Positions 6,816 to 13,285 of a stretch of DNA of 14,238 bases are shown in pieces (position 1 is the stretch's first letter; the number at the start of each line of letters is the position of its first letter). The stretch comes from Deltaproteobacteria bacterium. Lineage in GTDB: Bacteria; Desulfobacterota; Anaeroferrophillalia; Anaeroferrophillales; Tharpellaceae. Both the position numbers and the translations under genes were made by a program. The stretch spans positions 1-14,238 of the forward strand of contig JAADEO010000103.1 of NCBI GenBank assembly GCA_013153415.1, in the 5' to 3' direction. The notes beneath the pieces are model-generated. The model had not been told where the DNA came from. It worked only from the letters and a program-made list of their open reading frames with translations, and searched no databases.

Positions 6816-7424
6816 TCACTCGCTTTCCTGACCGATCAGATCAAGTATCTCCAGCGAAACCCTCTCCATCCGCAGGATCCGTTTGTCGACCCGGGAACGC
6901 AGTATTTTGTAAAAAACAAAGGCAGGAATGGCGACAACCAGGCCGGCTGCCGTGGTGATCAGAGCTTCGGAAATGCCTCCGGCCAGCATCTGGGGATTAC
7001 CGATCCCGGCATGAGAGATGACGTTGAAAGCCTTGATCATACCGGTAACCGTACCGAGCAGACCCAGCAACGGAGCTATACCGGCAATAGTTCCGAGAAC
7101 ATTGAGAAATCTCTCCAGGTTGGCGGCCTCAAGGCGGCCGACATCCTCGATCGCCTCCTTGATCTGCTGGTGGGGTTTGGTATGCCGGGAGATCCCCGCC
7201 ATCAAAACCCGGGCGATCGAGGAATCGTTGAGCCGACATTTGGTCATCGCATCCTCCATGCGCCCCTGGCGTACCAGATCACTGACCTCGATAATGAATT
7301 TCTCCGGAATTACCCGGCTGCGGCGCAGGGCAAACAGGCGCTCAAAGAGGATCGCCAGGGTAAGAATCGAACACAGCAGAATCGGGTACATCAAGACCCC
7401 GCCCTTCATTACGAACTGATACAT
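6816..7424 (-). CDS. exbB: ExbB/TolQ/MotA-family proton-channel protein
   Basis: Inner-membrane motor subunit of 202 residues with three predicted membrane helices (about 9-31, 109-132 and 155-174) and a cytoplasmic loop between the first and second. The family signature LGTIAGIAPLLGLLGTVTGM spans 110-129, and ISEALITTAAGLVVAIPA spans 151-168. These pore-lining Thr and Gly residues mark the ExbB/TolQ family rather than flagellar MotA. The start is ATG at 7424-7422, with a strong GGAGG at 7432-7436 spaced 7 bases. A TTG directly upstream (7427) is in frame but less well spaced. The gene leads the exbB-exbD-tonB-ftsB block and is separated from the upstream TPR gene by 205 bases without a clear terminator, so partial read-through from that gene is likely. 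Confidence 0.93.
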   Translation of the reverse strand: MYQFVMKGGVLMYPILLCSILTLAILFERLFALRRSRVIPEKFIIEVSDLVRQGRMEDAMTKCRLNDSSIARVLMAGISRHTKPHQQIKEAIEDVGRLEAANLERFLNVLGTIAGIAPLLGLLGTVTGMIKAFNVISHAGIGNPQMLAGGISEALITTAAGLVVAIPAFVFYKILRSRVDKRILRMERVSLEILDLIGQESE

Positions 7425-7629
7425 CAATCATCCTCCATAACTGTTGACGGCTCCGTAAAAAGCCCTTCCGTCCAGCCCCGTCCTCCCCCGGACCGGGAGA
7501 GAGTTCCCGTCATCACCGCGCACTTCATGGATACACGACGGTCCCAGACTCTACGGCGGCCGCAAAAAAACATTTCACCTTGCCGACCCATTTTCACAAA
7601 TTTGCAATTTATTACGAATTCATCGACAC
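7425..7629. other. Intergenic region between the TPR gene and exbB
   Basis: This 205-base gap holds no credible open frame. Reading toward exbB it shows an AT-rich start, a possible TTGATT-17-TAATAA promoter, and AAATTTGCAATTT (plus strand 7598-7610). A T7 run (plus strand A7, 7564-7570) has no hairpin before it. A GC-rich stretch follows, then a small palindrome ACGG-CT-CCGT (7447-7456) beside five A, then the exbB ribosome binding site. No rho-independent terminator for the TPR gene is evident. Confidence 0.5.
7432..7436 (-). promoter_or_regulatory. Ribosome binding site of exbB
   Basis: Perfect GGAGG (plus strand cctcc), 7 bases from the ATG at 7424. It is the strongest Shine-Dalgarno in the window and decides the ATG over the adjacent TTG. 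Confidence 0.8.
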
Positions 7630-7637
7630 TTAATCAA
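7609..7637 (-). promoter_or_regulatory. Weak candidate promoter for the exbB block
   Basis: TTGATT (plus strand 7632-7637), overlapping the TPR stop codon, and TAATAA (plus strand 7609-7614) are 17 bases apart. Agreement with the sigma70 consensus is only 4/6 and 3/6. Its position in an AT-rich patch before exbB is sensible, but it may be chance. Confidence 0.25.
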
Positions 7638-10600
7638 CTATTTTTTTCAACTCTTTCCGCTGGGTCTCGCTCAGCGGCAGACTCTTGAGTTTCTCCAGGA
7701 CCCGGGCCGCAGTCTGGTCATCCTTCTCGGCTCGGGCCAGACGAAGAGCCCGTAGCAGGGCTTCGGCAATCAGCTTTTTCTCCTTGGGAAAGAGATAGCT
7801 GAGTCGCAGACAGGTCTGCAGGGCGGCACGACGCTTTCCGGCCTTTTCCAGGACCTCGGCCCGGTCCAGGGTCGCCCGGGCCGCCGCCCGGGTATCGGGA
7901 TTAGCGGCCGCCTTTTTATAAAAGAACAGGGCCTCATCGAATTCCCGGCGTTCGGCAAACAGGCGGCCCAGGCCACTGAAAGCCTGGAAGGCAAAACGGT
8001 CACTGCTGTTTTCATCGACCACCGCCGTATAGCTCTTCCGGGCCTGATCGAAGTTACCGACCGACTGGTAAATCCGGGCCTTGAGCAGGGTCGCTTCCCT
8101 CCTCAAGGCCATATCCGGACAGATTCTGGCCAGATCACCCAACCGAGCCAGAGCGGCCTCGGATTTTCCGGCGGCAAAATCCTGCCGGGCCAGGAAGATA
8201 CGGCAATCGCACTCGTATTTGCTCCCGGGAAAGAGTTTCAGCAGACGCTGGCAATCAACGGCGGCAGCCGCCTTGCGGCCGGCCTTGAGATCGATCTGGA
8301 AATGGCGGTAATAAGCTTCCAGCTTCAGAACCCGGGCGTAATCACCGTTTTCCAGATCCCGCAGCAGCGCCAGGAGATCATTCTCTCGCCCCTGCCGCTG
8401 GTAAAGATCGACCAGCAGCATCAATAGCGGCACGGTATAGGATGATTCGGGAAAACGTTTGATAAACCTTTTTACTTCGATCTCGAGATACTGGTGCTTA
8501 TCCTGGTTGTAGGCCAGCAGCAACATCCCGTAACTGGCTTTTTCATCGATACCGCCACCGGGAAACGCCTGCTTGGCTTTGAGATAGACCAGCTGCGCCT
8601 TGAGATACTCTCCGAGGTTGAAATAGCTCTCTCCCATCCGGATCAGGGCCCGGCCGCAGATCTCGCTACCGGGATACTCCCGGGTCAGACGCTCATAAAC
8701 AGCTATCGCCTGGGCAAACTTTTCACGACTGAAAAGGCTTTCGCCAAGGTTGTAAATAACCTCGGGCTTGAGCTTGTCATCAAGTTCCCGGTCTTCAGCC
8801 AGGATAGTTTTAAAGATCCGACTCGCCTTCTCAAACTCCCCGTGCCGCAATGCGATCAGACCCAGGTAATTCCGGGCCCGGGATAGAAACGGGCTGTCCG
8901 GGTGGCGGCGGACAAAATCTTCAAGTACCGCCTGGGCCTCTTCATCCCGGTGCAGATTGAAAAGCGCCTCGGCCCGGTTGAGTTCGGCATTTTCTATAAT
9001 TGAAGAAGATTTGCCCTGCCCTGCGGCCAGATTCAGAAAGCTGGAAAAGTCCTCGACCGCCGGCCCGTAAAGATGACTTTTGAGCGCCGCCCAACCCCGT
9101 TCGTAGAGCAGGTCGGCCTGCCCGGAAGCCGAGGAACCCGACGGCAGAACCGACAGAACCTCGAGAGTTTTGGCATACTTCTTCTGGTGGTTGAGAGCCC
9201 GGGTATAAAGCAGATAGAGCAGATCACGGTCGACCGTCTCGGTTATCAGCTCCTTTTCAGCAAACAAACCGGACAGCAACGGCAGGGCTTCATCCATGCG
9301 CCCGGCGGCGCAAAGCACCCGGGCCCGCTCCAGATTCAGCAGAGCCTGCGCCCGACGGTCACGACTGAAGATCCGCAACCCCCGGGCCAGGGTCTGCAAA
9401 GCTTTTTCGTACTCTTTCCGATCAACCCGCAGGCGGGCGAGAAAACGGAAATCCTCGACCTTGAGCAAAGCCGGCGGGAAACCGGTTGTAAGTTCATCCC
9501 CAAGTGCAACCGTCAGTTGCAACCGCCCGGTTTTGAAAGCTGCGGCAAGCAACTCTCTTAAAGCGGCGGCAGCTACGGGGCTGGTTTTAAGCTCCGGCGG
9601 GCGGGACGCGAAAAGCCGATGGGCTCCATCGAGATCTTTCTCCTGCAAGAGCGCCAGCACCTGTCCCAGAAAGGCCAGGGGAACAACATCATCGACCCCG
9701 GCCTTGGAGGACTGCAACCGGGCAAAGATAGAACGGGCTTCGGGATAGGAGGCCAGAAAATAGAGACACCAGCCCCGGGCCAGGTCGGCCTGCCGCTGGA
9801 GCATGTCGGAACCCTCCGCCGGCCGCGGCATCTTCTCCAGCAGATTCAGGGCCGAGCGGTAATCATGGCGATTGAAGGCCAGGGTCGCCAGCCGATAGAG
9901 CCCGGCCCGGTACTCGACTGCATCAGGGAAAGTCGTAACCAGGCGTTCAAGAACCGCTTCACCTTCAGCCTGGCGGTTACAGCGCAATAGCGCCTCACCC
10001 TCCCAGAAAAGAGCGGCCGAGGTCAGGCGGGTCTCGGAACTGAAGGCCGCCTTGGCAAACCATTCGGCTGCCTCCGGGTATTTCTTCTCCTGGTAATCGA
10101 GCCAGGCCAGAGAGTAACAGGAGTAATGGAAAAAACGGCTGCCGGGCCGGGCAGCGAGCAGAAAATGACGCCGGGCCGCTGCATTATCTTCCCGGCGAAT
10201 GGCAATTTCGCCCAGCCAGTAATGAAAATCCGGCACCAGGGGGGAATCGGGATATTTATCCAGACCGGCCAGGAAATAGGTCCGGGCCTCGTCGAAAAGC
10301 CGTTCGAGGTACTTCTGGCGACCGCTGTTGTAATAGGCCTCGGCTCCGCCCAGACCACGCGCCAGGGAGGCGGTGACCGGGTTGCGGTAAGCGCAACCCG
10401 GAGCAGTACTCGATGCGCTTTCCCAGCGCGGCGAGGCGCTATCCTGACCGGCAGAAAGATTGAGCCGGTCAGCTACCGGTTCGAGTTTGATACCAGGAGC
10501 CAGCGCCGGAAGAAGGCCGAAATCACGAAATCCCTCGAGTCGGGCCCGGTCTTCACCGACAACCACCACCTCGGGCAGCTTGAGCCCGTCTCCCGACTGG

Positions 10601-10680
10601 TTGGAAAACAGCGGCGTCCAAGTGAAAAAGAGGCCCAGGAGCAACAACCAGGCCGTAATTCTTTTAAGATGTAAAGCCAC
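7630..10680 (-). CDS. Large secreted TPR-repeat protein
   Basis: A 1016-residue protein with a Sec signal peptide: HLKR, hydrophobic core about 10-25, likely cleavage near LFS/NQ at 26-27, and no lipobox Cys. The mature N-terminus carries LPEVVVVGED (35-44), which resembles a TonB box, then a low-complexity stretch to about 110. The rest is a near-continuous array of degenerate TPR or Sel1-like helical repeats, for example YLERLFDEARTYFLAGLDKY near 125, LRHGEFEKASRIFKTIL, FSREKFAQAIAVYERL, YQSVGNFDQARKSYTAVV and FAERREFDEALFFYKKAA. TPR arrays are protein-binding scaffolds, so a periplasmic or outer-membrane assembly role beside the ExbB-ExbD-TonB set is likely; the partner is unknown. The start is GTG at 10680, 2 bases after the preceding stop, with a weak ribosome binding site that suggests coupling. 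Some repeat sections recall periplasmic CpoB/YbgF-type TPRs, but the length is far greater. Confidence 0.85.
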   Translation of the reverse strand: MALHLKRITAWLLLLGLFFTWTPLFSNQSGDGLKLPEVVVVGEDRARLEGFRDFGLLPALAPGIKLEPVADRLNLSAGQDSASPRWESASSTAPGCAYRNPVTASLARGLGGAEAYYNSGRQKYLERLFDEARTYFLAGLDKYPDSPLVPDFHYWLGEIAIRREDNAAARRHFLLAARPGSRFFHYSCYSLAWLDYQEKKYPEAAEWFAKAAFSSETRLTSAALFWEGEALLRCNRQAEGEAVLERLVTTFPDAVEYRAGLYRLATLAFNRHDYRSALNLLEKMPRPAEGSDMLQRQADLARGWCLYFLASYPEARSIFARLQSSKAGVDDVVPLAFLGQVLALLQEKDLDGAHRLFASRPPELKTSPVAAAALRELLAAAFKTGRLQLTVALGDELTTGFPPALLKVEDFRFLARLRVDRKEYEKALQTLARGLRIFSRDRRAQALLNLERARVLCAAGRMDEALPLLSGLFAEKELITETVDRDLLYLLYTRALNHQKKYAKTLEVLSVLPSGSSASGQADLLYERGWAALKSHLYGPAVEDFSSFLNLAAGQGKSSSIIENAELNRAEALFNLHRDEEAQAVLEDFVRRHPDSPFLSRARNYLGLIALRHGEFEKASRIFKTILAEDRELDDKLKPEVIYNLGESLFSREKFAQAIAVYERLTREYPGSEICGRALIRMGESYFNLGEYLKAQLVYLKAKQAFPGGGIDEKASYGMLLLAYNQDKHQYLEIEVKRFIKRFPESSYTVPLLMLLVDLYQRQGRENDLLALLRDLENGDYARVLKLEAYYRHFQIDLKAGRKAAAAVDCQRLLKLFPGSKYECDCRIFLARQDFAAGKSEAALARLGDLARICPDMALRREATLLKARIYQSVGNFDQARKSYTAVVDENSSDRFAFQAFSGLGRLFAERREFDEALFFYKKAAANPDTRAAARATLDRAEVLEKAGKRRAALQTCLRLSYLFPKEKKLIAEALLRALRLARAEKDDQTAARVLEKLKSLPLSETQRKELKKIVD

Positions 10681-10682
10681 TG

Positions 10683-11864
10683 CTACCCATCTGCCAATTC
10701 AGCCCCGGGAAAGAGCTGCTGGGCTTCACCCAGGGGAAAATGCCCCGATAAAATCCACTCTTTCAGGGTCTCGGCGATCTCCAAAGCCCGGCTGTAACTC
10801 GAGAGCGGTGTGGCCGGGGTCGGTTTACCGTCGATAACCACGCTGCCGCTTTTCAGTTCGGCGTAACTCACTTCGCCGTAACTGCGCGAAATCGCCGTCG
10901 GATAGTCGTAACCGTAATCGACCACCTGGGTGTAGATATCCTCGTCCCGGACCGCGGTGAAACGGGCCATCCGCTCATTGAGAATCGGGATCGGTATGCC
11001 AACCCCGACCGCCAGGCTGCAACCGTAACCCAGCATGCTGACGCCAACCAGCCAGCGGGGCGACATCTCCTTGAGATTGCCGGTCAGCATCAGGGTGCCG
11101 GCCCCGCTCCTGACCACCCCGTTTTCACCCCGCTCGACATAGGGAGCATGCTGGGTACCGGACCAGGTGACGAAGCCGACTCCTCCGCCCAGAAAAATGC
11201 GGGTTCCGAGACCGGTGGTCAAATAGTAGGGATCATTGAGCAAGGGGCTCAACTGCCCGGCACTGCAATAGGTGGCATTGCCGCATTTGGGCCGCAAAAC
11301 CCCCATGTAGGTATAGATGGTCTTTTCGGTCAGGTTGATGGCGCAGTTATAGTTCTGGTAGACATTGCGGGGATTGCACAAGATGGCGCTCGGCATGGCG
11401 TCGAGGTCGAGATCCTTCTCCACGGTTTTGGCCGGATAGCAGTCGGTACCGTAGCCTTCCATGTAGATGTGAACCCTCTTTCCATTGACCAGATCCTGAA
11501 TGACATGGCCGCCGCCATAGCGGAACTGGCCGGGATGGACCTTGTTCAAAGGGTCATCCTCGCAGGGTTCGGTGGCCCCGAGGTAGAAATCGACCGCGGC
11601 GATCCCACCGTAAGCCGGCACCTTGTTGATCCAGGCCCGGCTCGCCTTGATCTTGGGAGCCGAATGGCCGACATTGAGAAAAACCCCGGAGGAGCACATC
11701 GGGGCGAAGGTCCCGGTGGTAACCACGTCCACCCGCCGGGCCGCCTCTTCGGCTCCGTGCTCGGCGACGATATCGATCATCTCCTCGGCATTGACGACCA
11801 CCACTTTGCCTTTTCTGATCTTCTCGTTGATCTCCTGAATCGTTTTATTTACTTTGCATGCCAT
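10683..11864 (-). CDS. DUF39 homocysteine-biosynthesis protein (putative aspartate semialdehyde sulfurtransferase)
   Basis: HcyBio/DUF39-family protein of 393 residues. In methanogens this family makes homocysteine from aspartate semialdehyde and a sulfur donor, using cysteine persulfides. Visible family features are TTGTFAPMCSSGVFLNVGHS (49-68) with Cys57, EGYGTDCYPAKTVEKDL with Cys142, and the Gly-rich GTRIFLGGGVGFVTWSGTQH stretch. Two cysteines are known to be needed in the Methanosarcina enzyme; Cys57 and Cys142 are the likely counterparts by position, which is inferred. The C-terminal CBS pair of the archaeal form is absent, as in many bacterial members. No NIL/ferredoxin partner gene is adjacent. 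The start is ATG at 11864, with GGAG at 11870-11873; an upstream TTG at 11879 would add five residues. The gene lies 15 bases after ybeY and 2 bases before the TPR gene. Confidence 0.88.
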   Translation of the reverse strand: MACKVNKTIQEINEKIRKGKVVVVNAEEMIDIVAEHGAEEAARRVDVVTTGTFAPMCSSGVFLNVGHSAPKIKASRAWINKVPAYGGIAAVDFYLGATEPCEDDPLNKVHPGQFRYGGGHVIQDLVNGKRVHIYMEGYGTDCYPAKTVEKDLDLDAMPSAILCNPRNVYQNYNCAINLTEKTIYTYMGVLRPKCGNATYCSAGQLSPLLNDPYYLTTGLGTRIFLGGGVGFVTWSGTQHAPYVERGENGVVRSGAGTLMLTGNLKEMSPRWLVGVSMLGYGCSLAVGVGIPIPILNERMARFTAVRDEDIYTQVVDYGYDYPTAISRSYGEVSYAELKSGSVVIDGKPTPATPLSSYSRALEIAETLKEWILSGHFPLGEAQQLFPGAELADG

Positions 11865-11879
11865 AACAACTCCGGTCAA

Positions 11880-12323
11880 CTATCTCAAAGCCAGACTGAA
11901 AAGTTCATCCTGGCGTTTTTCCATGCGGGCGGCGTCTTCCGCCGCAACCCCGATATGTTCGTAGCCAATTAGATGCAGAAGTCCGTGAATCAGGTAGTAG
12001 ACAACCCCCTCTTCCACACTGTAACCGAGATCCCCGGTCTCGCGGGTGGCGGTTTCCACCGAAACCACGATGCTGCCCAAAGGCCCGCCAGCCCCCTGAC
12101 CGGATCCACCGGTCTCTTCTTCAAGCGGGAAAGATATCACATTCGTCGGCCGTAAACGACTGAAAAATTTCTCATTAAGATCGGCGATGGCGTCATCATC
12201 GACCAGTTCGACTTCGAGGTCGCGCTTTTCGAGCCCCAATTCTTCAAGCACCGTCTGCAACATCCGGCGGACCTGCTCGAGATCCAGATCCCGGAACGCC
12301 TGATGATTATTGAGAAAAAACAT
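11880..12323 (-). CDS. ybeY: Endoribonuclease YbeY (16S rRNA maturation)
   Basis: Single-strand-specific metallo-endoribonuclease involved in 16S rRNA 3'-end maturation and 70S ribosome quality control. The zinc site is intact: HGLLHLIGYEH gives His113, His117 and His123 in the H-x3-H-x5-H pattern. The preceding TNVISFP (60-66) and LGSIVVSVETA (82-92) match the family's conserved TDVLSFP and LGDIVIS segments. The Ser in place of Asp in the second motif is a small deviation. At 147 residues it has the normal length. The start ATG shares one base with the phoH stop (TGATG), and GGGAG at 12332-12336 inside phoH gives an 8-base spacing. The phoH-ybeY pairing is widespread in bacteria. Confidence 0.96.
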   Translation of the reverse strand: MFFLNNHQAFRDLDLEQVRRMLQTVLEELGLEKRDLEVELVDDDAIADLNEKFFSRLRPTNVISFPLEEETGGSGQGAGGPLGSIVVSVETATRETGDLGYSVEEGVVYYLIHGLLHLIGYEHIGVAAEDAARMEKRQDELFSLALR

Positions 12324-13285
12324 CAGTTTTTCTCCCGGTCGTAACGATCATAAGCCGCGATTATCTTCTGGACCAGGGGATGACGGACGACATCGACCTC
12401 GGTGAGATGGCAGAAACCGATACCCTTGACCCCCTTGAGAATTTTCTGCACCGTCACCAGTCCCGATTGGCGCTCACCGGGCAGATCGGTCTGGGTCACA
12501 TCCCCGGTGACCACGGCCTTGGAACCGAATCCAAGACGGGTAAGAAACATCTTCATCTGCTCGTTGGTGCTGTTCTGGGCCTCGTCGAGGATCACGAAAG
12601 CATCATTCAACGTCCGGCCACGCATGAAAGCCAGCGGCGCCACCTCGATGATCCCCTTATCCAACATTTCCCGGGTCTTGTCAAACGAGACGATATCGTG
12701 CAGGGCATCGTAAAGCGGTCGCAGATAGGGATCGATCTTCTCGAGCAGGTCTCCGGGCAGGAAACCGAGCCGCTCTCCGGCTTCGACTGCGGGCCGGGTC
12801 AGAATAATCCGTTCGACCTGGTGCTCCCGGAGCGCGGCGATCGCCATAGCCATGGCGAGATAGGTCTTGCCGGTTCCGGCCGGACCGACGGCAAAAACGA
12901 TATCATGACGACGGATGGCGTCGATGTAGTATTTCTGGCCCCGGCTTTTGGGCGAGATGAAACGCCGGCGACCGTCTTTGCCCCGGATATAGACCTTATC
13001 CAGAAAAATCTCTTTGAGCCCGGCTCCGGCATCGGCGCTTTTGATGCGCCAGGCATAGTCGACATCGGCAACAAAAAGCGGGTAGCCGGCCGCCACCAGA
13101 TCGTAGAGTTCACGCAAAACATCGAGAGCGATCTCGACCTTCACGGGATCCCCCTCGACCATCACCGTGGTTCCCCGGGTATTGATGACCACTCCGGCGC
13201 TCTCTTCGAGCTGTTTCAGGTTCTCGCAGCTCTCGCCGAAAAGACTCTGGATAACCCCGGTATCGGCAAAATTCAGCTTGTACAT
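12323..13285 (-). CDS. phoH: PhoH-family ATPase (PhoH/YbeZ)
   Basis: Cytoplasmic PhoH-like P-loop ATPase of 320 residues, thought to act with YbeY in RNA metabolism. An N-terminal KH-like region (about 1-70) precedes the ATPase domain. The Walker A motif is GPAGTGKT (134-141) and the Walker B is FVILDEAQN (230-238). TRPAVEAGERLGFLPGDL (163-180) and GDVTQTDLPG (261-270) are further family signatures. Length is normal for the YbeZ type and shorter than PhoH2 with a PIN domain. ATG at 13285 lies inside the 3' end of the aminotransferase gene (13-base overlap), with no strong Shine-Dalgarno, and its stop overlaps the ybeY start. The HD-domain membrane protein gene (pgpH/yqfF type) that sits near phoH and ybeY in several lineages is not here. 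Confidence 0.96.
   Translation of the reverse strand: MYKLNFADTGVIQSLFGESCENLKQLEESAGVVINTRGTTVMVEGDPVKVEIALDVLRELYDLVAAGYPLFVADVDYAWRIKSADAGAGLKEIFLDKVYIRGKDGRRRFISPKSRGQKYYIDAIRRHDIVFAVGPAGTGKTYLAMAMAIAALREHQVERIILTRPAVEAGERLGFLPGDLLEKIDPYLRPLYDALHDIVSFDKTREMLDKGIIEVAPLAFMRGRTLNDAFVILDEAQNSTNEQMKMFLTRLGFGSKAVVTGDVTQTDLPGERQSGLVTVQKILKGVKGIGFCHLTEVDVVRHPLVQKIIAAYDRYDREKN

Noticed and set aside
7425..7629. Non-coding RNA in the gap before exbB
   Set aside because: There is no strong promoter-terminator pair or recognisable conserved RNA fold; the gap is better explained as a leader or spacer.
6477..7688. 403-codon open frame on the plus strand
   Set aside because: Runs antisense across exbD, exbB and their spacer; the translation has no recognisable domain, while the minus-strand genes have clear motifs.
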